DNA of 64,000 nt, from contig NC_083597.1 in the NCBI RefSeq assembly GCF_020882245.1, forward strand, positions 14,790,581 through 14,854,580, written 5' to 3'. Below, piece by piece: positions 39,995-54,106 of the stretch. Position numbers and translations under genes: made by a program. The notes beneath the pieces were generated by a model. That model made no database searches, had not been told where the DNA came from, and was given only the letters and a program-made list of their open reading frames with translations. Position 1 is the first letter of the stretch, and each line of letters opens with the position of its first letter. Origin of the DNA: Rhopalosiphum padi. Lineage: Eukaryota; Arthropoda; Insecta; Hemiptera; Aphididae.

Positions 39995-41300
39995 TCGGGT
40001 ACCTAGTCTCGATATAATAATAATATAATGGCTACAGTGCGGCAGGTTGCGAAAGTAGGAAACCGTGTGGGCACGGCACACGCACATTAAAAATAAAAAA
40101 TAAAAATAAAAAGAAGAATGGATTATTATGTAAACGCATAATATACAATCCGCCGGAGATACGATTACAGATAGATATAAGTTTAACGTGTACACACGCA
40201 CGGTAGACGTATTTGTTTACCAGTTATGAGAAGTAAAATACTTGTACATAATATTATGTAGAGGACACGATAGACAAAATAATAATAATATTATCTTCTA
40301 TATGCCATATAAATGTTAAATTTGTTATGTTATATTTAATATATAATATATGTATACGTGTTATAACATAGGTAATTCATAGTATAAAGTAATAATAATA
40401 AGTATTTATAAGTAATCCGAACGTTCACGAATGCGTATTGGCAAAGGTATTGATTAACCAGCGATTCCTTATAATCGTGTGAAGATTCTGTCATCTGTAT
40501 TTATCTGTATAGTCTATACACGGTATATAAATATATAATATAAACCTATTATGTATTATGTGCAGAATTATACGATACTATATATAATATCATATTATTT
40601 ATTTTGAAGCTGTTTTTAAAGGAACCGTACAACAATTTATAATATTAAAATGAATACACACCTAACTTTCTTCCCGATAGAAAACGAATAGGTACCGCGT
40701 TTTATTATTTTAATATAATTTAATAGAGGGTGGGCTATGTACGAAATTTACTATTATGGTAAAAATAAAAACAGTACAGTAGATAAAACTCAATTTGTTT
40801 CAATTCCGCTGTTGGTCGAAAACATTCGAAAATTTTATATCTAATTCGAAATCCAAAAAATACATAATTAATAATACTCGTAAACCTATAGGTCTTGATT
40901 TAACTGGCGTTGAGCAATAATTGATTTGTTTTAAATTTTAAATCTATTATAGGTATACTTGTTATACAAATTTAATATAGTTCATTCTGTCCGCAATAAT
41001 CACTTTCTATTATATATGTACAAGTGAATGGTAGACTTATGTCGTATCTTGATTTAAATGTTTTTTAATTGACGTTTACTTTCAAAAACATACAATATCT
41101 AAAAAAAAGAAGTCGTATTTTTTTTTATTAGTAGTAGCTATGTTTCTCAAGCGATTTATTGTGTTATAACTGTTATAAGTAAATAGCATGTATTGGATAA
41201 TAATTTATTGGACAATAAATTTCTCCTAAAATACAACTCTATTATTATTATAACATCTTGTTGAAATATGAAAACGAAATTTAAAATTGTAAATACATTT
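37661..41300. other. AT-rich intergenic stretch
   Basis: No gene is recognised. A block at about 38.04-38.19 kb is less repetitive. A (GT)n tract with a (CG)n tail lies at 39962-39992. Confidence 0.7.
39962..39992. repeat. (GT)n(CG)n compound microsatellite
   Basis: A run of GT units passes directly into CG repeats. Alternating purine/pyrimidine of this type can adopt Z-DNA. A sister arrangement is at 42622-42659. Confidence 0.95.
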
Positions 41301-41319
41301 CCTATTACAAAATTATAGA

Positions 41320-41650
41320 CGACGTATCAATTCAATCGTTGTTTTGGAACAAATTTTTAAACGGATAATGGTAAACATTACACTATACCGCGACTTCCGG
41401 ACTGAACTTAAAAAAACACTAATCATTATGCGCGTAGTAGTACCTACTATCGCACGATAGTCATTGTTCATTACTCATTATGCCATTGCACATTTACTAA
41501 ATTTAGCTCAGATCCCGCAGCGATGTGATAATTCAGCGCATCAAAGTGGAAAAAATAGCACAGCCGTCTATATATTTTAAAATATTGACCAATTGTTTCG
41601 TAATATTCTGCAGAACAATTACGCAGGTGCACATCGGCTGCAATTAAATA
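41320..41650. promoter_or_regulatory. Candidate enhancer block with TCF, E-box and homeodomain sites
   Basis: A non-repetitive block contains CATCAAAG (TCF/LEF-type, 41539-41546), CAGGTG (E-box, 41624-41629), AACAATTA (Sox/homeodomain-type) just before it and CAATTAAA just after it. The clustering is suggestive; none of it is proven. Confidence 0.3.
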
Positions 41651-42399
41651 CCAACTATATAATGTAAAAATATCAACAACAATTCAATTAAATTAAATTT
41701 AAACAATAAATAAATATAGCATTATGTAAACTCTGTGTGATTTTTTTTTTATAATGCAGATAAAAATGATTTTTAGTGTTTATGTAAACCATACATGTAT
41801 ATTTAAGTTGACACTACGCTAATTAAATAATAATAAATATGAGCACATTAACTAAGAAAATTATATGTACATAATCTTATCTATAGACTCCAAATGATAA
41901 AAGAACAGCATCTACGATATACTGCGATATTACATGATAAGAAATTAAATATTTTTTTTTGTATTTATAGACTTGTAATTTATAGTTATTAGTGTTATAA
42001 TACTATTATTACTAATAGTCATATTATTAGGTTTTACCTTGATATTATAAAATACCTATCTATTAACTATATGATATTGATTAAGCTTTAAGTTACAGTT
42101 AATAACACTATATTTACTATTTAAAAAGTATACGTACCTATATATGTACACATACACACATATTTTTTGTAATTTCTAAGTATTAAAAATCAAGAGATTA
42201 ATGAAATTAAAATGTTGAAAAGTCAATATTTTCAGAAAAATGATTTCTACAAAATGGCTATATTCAATTGTGCTGAAAATGATTATATAAAAAATATATT
42301 TTTTAACTTTTTTAGCAAAACATTAAAACAAATTAAAACATGAAATATTTTTAGCAGTTATTGTCCCTGTGAATCTTATTAAAAAATCAGAATTATGAT

Positions 42400-42460
42400 A
42401 TCTCCATTATTTCAGGAAATATCACAATGGGTAAATCCTCACGGGACACCCTGTATACAA
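42400..42460. mobile_element. Possible transposon terminus (..GGGACACCCTGTATA)
   Basis: The sequence ending CACGGGACACCCTGTATAC resembles the ends of dispersed insect repeats that finish in ACCCTGTATA. I did not find the inverted partner (TATACAGGGTGTCCC) in the preceding kilobase, so the element is probably truncated. A related GGGTGTATAAC occurs at about 42788. Family not assigned. Confidence 0.35.
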
Positions 42461-42621
42461 TACAATATGTACAATATACCTATATAGTGATGTACATATA
42501 CATATAATCAGCTGTTGATGTGCTTTGTATTAAATCATGTAGGTATATATATGGCTGTAAAAATATAGTACCTAATGTATATTATTTATATTTGTAAAGT
42601 GTATTCAATACACATATGTTT

Positions 42622-42627
42622 GCGCGC

Positions 42628-42659
<32 letters not shown>
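42622..42659. repeat. (CG)n(TG)n compound microsatellite
   Basis: CG repeats run directly into about 14 TG units. Confidence 0.95.
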
Positions 42660-42661
<2 letters not shown>

Positions 42662-42699
42662 GTACATTATAATACGGTGTTATTGATAAATTATCATTA

Positions 42700-45600
42700 T
42701 TGTTAGTTTATTATATTTTTGCATAACGGATCGAGGTTGTAGGTACATTTATAATAACATAATAATAGTTATAATTAATATTATATACTGGGTGTATAAC
42801 AGAAACAACAATTCTACCGCCCTTTAAGTGTTTTTTTTTTATTGCATGTAGAACTAAGAATAGGTACAATAAAGGTACTATACAATTCCATAGATGGTGA
42901 TGGAATGAAACGGTATATAATAATACGTGTTATTAGTGTTCATCATATAATGTGGCAAAGTTGTGATGGTATATATTATATTATATTAAAGTTCTACAAT
43001 ATAATATAGTTGCAGTGTGGTCCAGTAAGCACGATTTTTTTTTTCTGAAACATATACCTACTTGTATAATTGTATCAAATTATTTTTATAAAGTATACAT
43101 TTATTTATAAATTGTATTCAATTGTGAACAATGAAAGGACTCATTCAAAGAACAAAAAATATAATTATTTTAATTTATTTATTTATTTATAGTAATGTTC
43201 ACTAATAATGTCACAAGAAAAAAATACTAAACGAAAATATAAATCGTATAAAATTTACTTTTGCTTGTGTGGTAATTTAGTTATGTTGATATCAAATTAA
43301 GAAATAAATTATGGAAATTTCAAACGATTTTATTGATACTACATTTAGTAGTCCACAATACTATAATCTTTAGTACACCACTGCAGTGTCACTGTGATTC
43401 AAAAAGAACTTATATCTATAATATATTACGTAATGGTAACTTACTGCTGTCTCAATATTTTAAAATCATGTTTCCAAAAAAAAATGTTGAGTTTCGATCA
43501 ATTAAAATGTACAACCACTCTAACTGTGCCTATTGCAATACAGTTAAGTTCGAGTATATATTATACTCAATGCTACTATATATTTTAACCTATATATTTG
43601 TTTTTTTCTGCAATAAAAAATATTATAAGGTGACTATTATATATTTCATATAATTATATTTTATATTATATGTACACCCTTTTATCTACCATTATTTGAC
43701 TATTGTTATACACTATAAGTTTCAGATTTGTAAATGATGAACTATATTTTATTTTTAAATTTTATTATCTGAAGCAGAGTATAAAAAATTTGTCGCTTAA
43801 ATTTTGAATTTGTATTAGTACATGCACAAGTCTATTATAGACAAGTGGAGTAGTGAACCAATATAAAATGTTGGAATTGCGTGCTGTGTTTAAAATAGTC
43901 GAAAAAGAAAATTTCCTAAGAAGTTAATACTTTTTAAAATAAAAAATGTTCGCTGTTAAAAGATGTATACTACAAGTATACATAATATTATGTATACAAG
44001 CTTTACAGGTATATACAATGTATACACCGTATCGTAATATATATATATAAGCATATATACTCATGCATAAATGATTAGGTAGGTACTTACAATTGTTCAA
44101 CGTTCAACGTATTAAATACCACTGTCGCCTTCGATGGTCGATCAGTAATAAAATGCTGTTAATCAAATACTATCTTCGGAAACTGTGTTAGAAGACGGGA
44201 TTAAGATCGAGTTCTATTGTATTACTTATATAAATATATATATATTTATATTTATCAATAATTTAACTGTAAAATAGTTCACAGTTTACAGTTCGCAATC
44301 CGCATATGAGCGCGACAAAGTAGATATGGGAATGAATGCTTAATGCGGGTAGCCACCCTGCTGCAGTGGCACTCGACAACTAACTAAAATATAAACACAA
44401 ATTTATACCTAAAAATGTCAATAAAAAAAAAAAATCAAACTACAAGGTTATGGGTTTAGAATTGAAATCGTATTTTATCTTGAATTTTTGTTTAACAAAT
44501 AATAATAATAATAATAAACATTTCAATGTTTTTAAACATAATATTATTATTTTATAATATTCACTGCACTTATAAGATTATCGTTATATAGGTACCTATA
44601 TGATATAATATATATTTTATATAACCGCGGCTATCAGTATAAGATCGCTTTACAAGAAAATTCTATGAAATGTATATAATTTACTTAAAGACTAGAGTAT
44701 TGCATAAATACTATGAGCAATGTTCAAAGTCACAGAACAGTCGTTAAATTAGAAAATTACCTAGACACTTATTTAGTTATAACTTATAAATATCGAGCAA
44801 GCGTAATGGTCTACTGCAGCGTTTAATATACCTCGAGGTTTTTATATCTAATACACAATGTTGGACAAACGGGCGCGCATTATATACACACCGCGATCGT
44901 CATGACAAACCAATGGACATGCTGTACGCTTGTTATTCAATTTTTCCCGGTTTTCTCTGAAATGCATTTTATGATAATCGACAAATGGACTGTAACAAAA
45001 TAATCCAGAGTCGATTTTAAATCAATCGTTATTGGTTATTACTTATTGTGATGGTGAAACGAAATTGCTGGTATTTACGTTTGTGTACACATTTAATTTA
45101 AATGATTAGCTTGTATATTGTCCAACCTTAAAATTAAAATTATAATATTATAAATAAATGCAATTTATTTATTTTTATAAAGTATTTATATTTATAAATA
45201 ATATTGTAAGATTATTAGTACAGATGTATAACTACGAGTAGTATATAGCTGTGTAATATAATATTAGGCTCGCATTTTAATTAATTTATATATCATAGAA
45301 TAATAATATTATGCATAACTATTATGTTTGTTATGTTGAATAATATGTTTGTGTAAGATGTAAAAATAGATATTGTTGAGAAAGTAAATTAAAATTATTA
45401 CGTGTTTTAACGTTTAACCACTATAGTTAAAAATGTTTAAATCTCTATCGCATCACACGACTACAAAAAAGACAACGATAAGTAATTAACTGTAACATAA
45501 TACTACGAATGCTATTTTCCAGTACGCATAGTTTACCTTAATTTATCTTAATGATGCTAGAAAAAATAATTTTTAATTAGTTTAAAGAAATAATAATATA

Positions 45601-48600
45601 CATATATTTAAATCTATATAGTTACCTATTATATTAAATAGTACACATATTAAATAAATATAATTTTATACCGTCCTCGAAAAAATGTATAACTTAAATA
45701 AATAAATAATTATTTTCATGTTAATCATCAATATACATAATCATACATTTTATATTTCGTTAAATTTAATTAAAATTCCATAAAATTTTTTTAAAGAACT
45801 AAAAATAATTCATAGTTTATAACTTATGTGTTATGAGTCATGAGTATTTAAAATTTACATAAGTGGATTGACTGATACAGGTGTAATTCTCAAAATGTTG
45901 GCCACTATTTCTACTCATCTAAATTTTAAATATTTATCCTTCGTTAATTAGCCACTCATTTAAGATGTAATGTTGGTATTTAGTAAATCTTAACAATTTT
46001 TATAACGCACAAAAATATATTCTGTATGAAATGAGAAATTAAAAATATAAAATAAAACTTAATTGAGTCAAAACGTTTAAGACTATATGGATTTAGTATT
46101 GAGTTCTTTAGTTTAAGATTATAAATACTTATACAAATATATAGGTACCTACTCAATTCACTAGAGTGTGAAATGAGCATCGTCATGATTAAACTTAATT
46201 ATAAATTATAATACATCCGATTACTATTTATACTTTTTTTTTAATTTCTAGTAATGATTCCTCAAGGTCAAATGTATACAGTTTATTAATTTACACAATA
46301 ATACTTAATTAAGTATTAATAGCTAATATCCTTACTTATATTTAATATTATATTATTGAAAAAAAAAACGCAATTAAAAATCATTATTATATGTTTAAGC
46401 AAATTTATAAAATTCATTAATTAATATTAAAAAATGAATACCATCAAGGTGAGTACTAAACATATCTTGAAAAAAATTCAATTTATCAAAATTATAAGGC
46501 TAAAAATGATTATAAAATAATATAATATATTGTTTAGCCCTGAATCCTATGCATGAAGTACCGATATAAAAATATAAATTTGAAAATAATGTTTTGAACA
46601 GCAAACATATTATTCAAAACAAGTGCGGAATAAAAACAAAAAATTGATGCAGGTGACAATTCAAATAACACCTGATGTAGAAGTAGTATGACAGGTGGAT
46701 AATGACCTTGATTGTTATATTGGTGGAATTGTGATCTTCAATAGTGATAATAATCCAATGTAATACTCATACTAATATAGTAATAATAAAATACATTAAC
46801 ACATTATTGTTTCAACTATCTTGTAAAAATACAACGTTAATATATTTTAAAAAATTTTTTAAATATTTTGGGGGCTATAGTGTATAAATATTTGAGGTGG
46901 GAGATAACAGTGATCTCAGACAAGTTTTTCAAGCACTACTGTTGTAGTGCTGTATTGGTTTTTAATTTCTATAGTTACTAACTACTTATTAGACATCTAT
47001 ATTACATGTAATGACTATAATGACTAAACGATATTCTTGTTATAGGTGATATACCTTTTAATTGTAAGCGAAGTAAAATACAGTACATATTTATACAAGT
47101 ATGTGTTTCTGGTCCCCATGTCTATGAAATATTTACTTAATCCTTATCCTTATCAAAAGTTATTTTTAAGCACATTCAACTCTATATATTATGCATTTTT
47201 AAGTTATGGCTTGATATTTTTTAATTTATTCAGTCTAGATACTTTTGTGAAGTTGGCCCACAAACCTTATTATTCTGTAACTTAAAAATTGGTAACAAAT
47301 GATACCAGATTATTCACTAAAATTATGTAAGTAAGCTGTTTGCAAAATATTGATGTATGGGAAAACTATAAGTAGCCCACCTATATATAGATATTGAAGA
47401 TTTCGAATATATAAATACTAATTTGAGGCCTTTCGGTCCTTCATGGGGGGGGGGGGGTAGATTTGAAGAAGACGTTGGAGGTGCGGTGAGATCTAATATA
47501 TAATGGAAAAAACAAAATCAGAATAGTTATAAAAAAGTTAAAATTGGAGTCAAATAAAACATTTATTTATTAAACATTAAAATAAGAGTTTTTATTTTAA
47601 TTTAAAATATTGGTCCATATTCGTATGAGAAATTGTTATTGTCCTAAAAATATCTGTAAAAACAAAATATAAATTGAAAAATTTGATGAAGTTTAAATAA
47701 AAACAACAGCAAAAAGGTGAGATAGTCTACCTACTATAATAAGTTCGTTAATGGCTTTACCGCTCAATTGAAAACATTTCTAAATATTCATATGTTTCGC
47801 GTGTGTTAAACACAAAGCAATTCGCATACATTGATTTTTATCGATGAAATCAGTTCATTATTTAAATCAATCGCTTACACGTTAAACAACCGCGCATAGG
47901 TATACTAATGTACAATAATAAGATTATATTATTAAATGAAATGAAAAACCACTCAAGTGAGCTCTGAGCCGCCGAGCGCTAAAGCAAAAGCTGTGTACAT
48001 TACATTGTATTTGACGCGGCGGCGTAACTATAATAATTGCTAGCCAACTAAAACTCTAATAACATATTTAGCGATGTACACAGCGTGCGTACGTATATAG
48101 GTATCATTTTGAATTTGTGACATAACTTATAGAAATTTACAGTTTGTCGGTCAGTTGCTCACGTAGTAGATTATTAAATTAAACATAACATTACACAGGC
48201 GCATGCATGTAAAATTTATTATGAAACACATGTCGTAAAAACAGTATCTATATGGATAGCATAACAATAGGCGGGGGAGTAGAACGGTCAATTATATATA
48301 TTGTGCGGCAGTTGCTGTTCCTATAACGTTTTTACTATGAGAAAACTTCAGCAGTGGTCATTAAATGTTGGATTTAATTAGTAGGCTGTTGCAGTCGTAT
48401 ATACCGCATGTATATAATACACACAGCGCTTATGTTCATAAAATATACACACGAAAATAGGTAGTTTTACGCAGGCACGTATTTTTTTAACTGACCTCCG
48501 GATAACAAATAAATTAAACACTGAACATTAAAACAATTAATTACGCACCGAATGATTATCATACTGTGTCAGAGGTTAATATATATACCGACGAGGAAAT

Positions 48601-49250
48601 AAACGGCGAAAAACGTAATTATTTAAAATCATTGAACGGAATAATTTATTCTATTTTAATTGTTCCAGTTAATAATGAATACCGCAGTTCTTTGGATTTG
48701 AAATATGTTTAGCAGTTAATTTTGAACACGATTACTGATTTTTTTTTTTTAAATTTATTTAATCGCTAAGGCTTAATAGCTGTTAACTGTAAAGTACTCT
48801 TTTACATACAATAGACCCAATTTATTTTATTTTTAGCGAGCCTACTCAAGATGAATGGCTTCATCCTGTTCGAGTTAAACTATTTATTATGTATATGTTT
48901 AAATACACCTGGAACAATATTTAGTACTTCAATAATTATTCTTTAAAAATATAATTATTTCTTAATATCAATTTTAATACGATATAATATTTTTACGCGG
49001 TATTTTAAATGGCCATAATTATCTTTTTTAAGTGGAGAAGATTATAAACGTGATAAAAACTGTTAATAGATACTATAGTCTGTAGTAATATAATCTTATA
49101 TATACATTCTTAGTCATTAAAATAAAAATGATTTTAGGATTTTGATAAAATCAGATGGTGTTTTAGGTTTTGGCGTTATAACTCTACATATTTATTTAGT
49201 CGACCCTTACGGCCACATATTATGTTTAACTTGTGCTAATCAAAATAATT
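42700..49250. other. AT-rich intergenic stretch with a few complex blocks
   Basis: No gene is recognised; the open frame at 43333-43653 is low-complexity and matches no family I know. Less repetitive blocks lie at about 44.85-45.1 kb and 47.8-48.4 kb and share the word TTTAAATCAATCG (45016-45028 and 47871-47883). A run of 13 G occurs at 47445-47457, and a perfect 8-bp stem hairpin at 46932-46951. Confidence 0.65.
46932..46951. repeat. Perfect small hairpin
   Basis: AGCACTAC TGTT GTAGTGCT has an 8-pair stem and a 4-base loop. It lies in a slightly GC-richer stretch; it is possibly a decayed repeat. Confidence 0.5.
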
Positions 49251-49262
49251 TCTATGAAGAGA

Positions 49263-49270
49263 CGACCACC
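49263..49270. repeat. 8-bp target-site duplication of the hAT-type element, left copy
   Basis: CGACCACC is matched by CGGCCACC at 50167-50174, with one substitution. Confidence 0.75.
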
Positions 49271-50166
49271 CAGTGGCGTGGCTTGGCGTACATATAAGCA
49301 GTATAAGCGTTATTTACAATTTCAGGTGTAAAATATTATGAATATATTTTTAAATGACAAATTAAAATTAATTTAAGCCATCATGATAAAGTTCTAATAA
49401 TGTAAAATTATATGTTATTACATTTTGTTGATGATATTATATTATTATTGTTATTTGCTGGTAATCTACAAACAACATCGTTAATTTCTGGCATTTCGGC
49501 CATCGGAAGATAACAAGCCGAGATAGAATATGCAAAATGTCCCCTGGACATCCAGTAGACGAACGTTTAGGTCAACAATGCATTTTCTATAAATATGACA
49601 AATACTTCATGTGTGCAAGCAATTCAAATTCCTTTTCCTATTTTTTATATGAGACTATTACAGTTTATAGCATAAAATTAATTGTATTGACATTAGTATA
49701 TTATATACTTTATATTCAATTTATAATCAATATGATAATAGTTTATAATATAAGGAATGGTAGTATTGACATATTATAATAAGCTATTTTCGAACGTGTT
49801 ACACGATCAATTGGGGTTTTAATCGAAATCATTATACCTATTTACTCCATTGCGTTTATACGACACTGGGATGGGACTGTCACTCCACCACCACTCATCG
49901 ACTTCCAAATTCGTACTATTATTACTCAATAGTCGATATTATTTATTTAGTGATTATAATAAATTATTTAAATAATCCTTATTATTTTATGATGAGTGAT
50001 GGCCGTGATGAAAATATTAATTTTACCATTTGTAAGTGATGGTAAACACGAAAAAACAATAATATTATAATTAGCTTTTGCTCTCATAGATTCACGCGTT
50101 GTGCGAATGAGGTAGATATAATTTGTAGTGATTGCTTACACCGCTGACGACCACGGCACGCCACTG
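49271..50166. mobile_element. hAT-type non-autonomous DNA transposon, about 0.9 kb
   Basis: The left end reads CAGTGGCGTGGCTTGG. The right end, inverted, reads CAGTGGCGTGCCGTGG, matching at 14 of 16 bases. The element is flanked by 8-bp direct repeats CGACCACC (49263-49270) and CGGCCACC (50167-50174), 7 of 8 identical. CAGTGGCG-type termini with 8-bp duplications are characteristic of hAT elements. No transposase is recognised inside: the open frame at 49537-49779 is short and Tyr/Ile-rich. This is probably an internally deleted or MITE-like copy. Confidence 0.85.
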
Positions 50167-50179
50167 CGGCCACCGTAGT

Positions 50180-51047
50180 ATACACATCCTCAATTAAAGA
50201 ATATGAATGGTATGGGTACCAATGTAATATAAATCGAAGTAAAATAATTGTGTTAATGTCTGCAGTGATTAAGGTTAAAATGAATTGCTTTTCGACAATT
50301 AGATACAGTCATCGTCAATGTTTTAAACTAGAGATTTCAAAATGCGGACATTAAGAATATAATGTGCCTTCAAACGTAAATTAACTCGACTAGTCGACTA
50401 TATAGAGTCATAAACTAACTTCATAATTTTATTAAAAAAGAAGAAGAAGAAATGCCTCTCGGTTCTCAGAAATGTACAATAATGGAACACGCGTACCTAT
50501 TATAACATATATTTTGTGGAATTGGAATACGCACATTTAATTCAATAAGTCGTATAATCATAATTATTTCGACGTTGCTGTTTCTAAACTATGGTGATTT
50601 CTTTTGATTTGACGTCACGGACATTATGATTATTGTTATTATTTTATCATTCTTTATATTAATTTCTTCATTTTTTGTGTGCAAATAAAAAACACATCCA
50701 CAACCGTCGGATAATACGTTATTATATCAGAAATTCGAAATGAAAGTCGAGCAAAACTTTTTACACAGTTTTCCCTTCGGAAACGTTAACGTTAAATCAA
50801 CACACCCGACGAATTTTGACATATTAATCGAAAACGTTTCTAGGAATGATCTGAAATTCGGTAGTTTTATACGCGTATGATATAATATATAATATATTTC
50901 AGTGTTTCTTATATAGTATATACCACACATAACTATATTAAATAACTCATATCCACTACATTACTTATATATATATATATATATAATATATTATATTATT
51001 ATATATACTAATGTCTAATCTCAGACACGCCACGCTATTTGACATAA

Positions 51048-51103
<56 letters not shown>

Positions 51104-54095
51104 TGCATATTCCCGTTCGTAAACTCGTAACGTTTTATTTGTAATTTCATATAATACACGAATAATGGTGGTGGTGTATCATATCAGTGTCAAAAACACG
51201 TCAAGAGCTTGGGCGTTTGTTATTGTATATATTTTGCGAAAGAATGCGTACCCCAAAGTCCGAGGAGTCGGTCGACAACATTTATCACAGTCATGACGTA
51301 TAAAATGTGTATCTATATAATATATATAATACACTTCGAAAAATAAGCACAAATGTTGCAGCGCAGCGCGCAGGCCAGTTATCGGTATAATAATTTAATA
51401 GGACAACAGTGAATGGTTTTAGTTAGATGTTATAAAATATACGTGCCATTAGTCATTACATATTATAACGTATAAACTTCTTTTCAGAAATTATAAAATT
51501 ATTATTGTTGTCTCGTAAACATTTAAATGGCGGATGAACGTATCTTGCGGACGACAATTATCATTATTGTGCTGTCGTACTCGTTGAAATGACAGTTTGG
51601 CATGCAATTAGGCAACCATTATAATAATATATATATATTATTTATGTACACTGCAGGTACACTTGTATACTTGCGCAGTATACGACCTTTGTTTATGTCC
51701 GTCGACTATGATTTTAGTTTATATAACAATATCATTATTATTATTATTATTATATGTATATGCGTTTATACTTTACACTGCTCGTGAAATGAATAAAAAA
51801 AAATAAAATGTATACATATATATAATAAAATATCAAGTACCGACGACCTATACACGTCGGACTAGACAGGTTTTGACGACCGGATATACGAAATCGTCGT
51901 AAAGAGCGGGTAAAATTAGACGGACTGGTAATTAGCGGACATAATGAGACAGTTGTGGCTACAGTTTGCGGTCGTAATGTTATGAAAAAAAAGCAATATA
52001 CAACATTAGCGTCTCCGCCGAATCTAAAGCTTAACGATTCTTTTAGCAAGCATAAAAATAGTTTAAAAAAAAAATACTAACAACAATTTCACGTTAGATT
52101 TAGAAGCTTACGGTTTTTAAATTAAACGCATTTTTGTTTAATAAACGTTGTTCAGAATATTCTAATATCACATCGCATACATCATTTTGATGCGCAACTG
52201 AACAACCTAAGGCAGTAGTGTGCCAAACGACTGTGTGTATAACCTTCGTAATATTTTTATATACACAAATGAGGTATAACACGAGCTATTACATGATTAT
52301 AATATATGTATGAATAATTATCGTGGTACCTCAATAAAGCTTATAGGTATCTAAATGTATTCATTCGATCATCAGTTATAATTGATAAATATTTATTTAA
52401 ATTATATTTTTATTTTATTTAACAGTAGATTAATAATATTTAATTGTTTGCAGTAGGTACCTACGTATACCTGACAACCGAACAATAAAAATAGCTTTAA
52501 AAGCTATTATAAGAACTCTTTTAAATTAATTCATTTGAATACATTAACAGTTTTCGTGATTTTGCACACAAAATCAATTATTGTGAATTGGCTATTTTTT
52601 GTAAATATTTTAATTTGATTATACGTGGTACTTAGGTAAAATTTTGATTTTACAACTGTTTAAATTACAATATACATTCCAATATTCGTCACGTAAAATT
52701 CGTTTTTCCAATACATTTACAATGTCAAGTATTAACCTGAGGCGGTACTGATATTATAGGTATACTGTAGTCAAGCACTAACAAGAAATTAATAATTAAG
52801 TAGGTGAAGTTAAGTACGATACAAGTTTACATTTTATTTAAAGTTCTATTAATGAATACCGGATCTACCGTTTGGTGAAGTTTGGTACTTTATATGTTTA
52901 AAACGTTGCGTGTCGTTAAAACGACCAAAACAGGAGGCGCACAACCGCATTTACGGCGAGACCTGTCCGCACGTCCGGTTATATTTTGTTTCATTTGCCC
53001 AGTAGTCCACAAACACGCGATCTTGTTCCGCAAAAGTGGTCACAAAAATCCAACTTTAGATAAAATCATGTGCTTATCATTATGAAAATATAATATCACA
53101 ATATAATTATGTTTACTGGTGAACGCCGACAGTAATAACTAATAATATTATATATTATCCCCCTATTATATTTTAGAAACGTTTCCACACCAAACCACAT
53201 TGGTATATTGTAATGGGCTTACAAAATAATATTGTACCCACTATACCAACCTAATAAATAATATGTCGTGGTCGAATTGTACTTTAATAATCTAATAATT
53301 ATTAATAATCGTCTATAAGTTATATGGTCATGTTTATGTATTTTTTATTTTTACTTGTATGACAGCTGATTTAATATTTATTAATTTTAAATGAAAAATA
53401 CGATTAATAACATTATATTGTATTAAAATAACAAATAAACAATATTAATTTTAATTATTATATGTAATTATGTTGTTCATCGTTGAAAAGTATAAATAAT
53501 AGTAAAATGAATAAATATTCATAACTGCAGTAAAATGATGGACCAGACGATGATCGTTTTCTACTTGACATCAGATATTTCAGTTTTTTTTTGCCAATTT
53601 AGTAAACATTAATTAATACAAATTATCATTTAAATACCTAATTAAATATGCATTAGATACATGAAAAGTGAAGAATAATACTGTATAATGTATATATTCA
53701 AAATATATATTATAATTTGCAATCAAAAACGTACTTATTTGAGTTACAATTAGTTATACTTAATAATATACTTATATATTGTAATTTTAAAATATTATTC
53801 GGAAAATTATCTGGACTTGAAACTTTTACGTATATTGAATTAAATTTTTTACGCACAATGACATTTTCAAATGCAATGTAAATAAATATATAATTAATTA
53901 ATGTGACCTATCGTATTAGTATATAGTAGTTGATTCAATAACCATCATAAATATATCAAAAAGTATACTTAGTAATTTAGGCTGTCAGACGGTCTTTGAA
54001 CACAAATTTAATATTATATACCTGCCTACTATAATAGTTTATAGTATGACTTACAAGTTACAATGACAAAATACATTCGACATCTATACAACTAT
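50180..54095. other. AT-rich intergenic stretch
   Basis: No gene is recognised. Mixed, less repetitive segments occur at about 51.18-51.3 and 51.84-52.05 kb, and an open frame with no recognised domain at 52882-53085 (not ATG-initiated). Confidence 0.65.
51050..51092. repeat. (AC)n microsatellite
   Basis: About 21 AC units passing into (AT)n. Another TA-rich tract precedes it at about 50967-51003. Confidence 0.95.
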
Positions 54096-54106
54096 ACTGC
54101 TAAATC

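Noticed and set aside
43333..43653. 106-codon open frame with Cys and His residues (CAYC-like)
   Set aside because: The spacing fits no zinc finger, the rest is Ile/Tyr/Asn-rich, and no splice-bounded exon is apparent.
52882..53085. 67-codon open frame in the right-hand desert
   Set aside because: It lacks an ATG start, and I could match it to no protein family.
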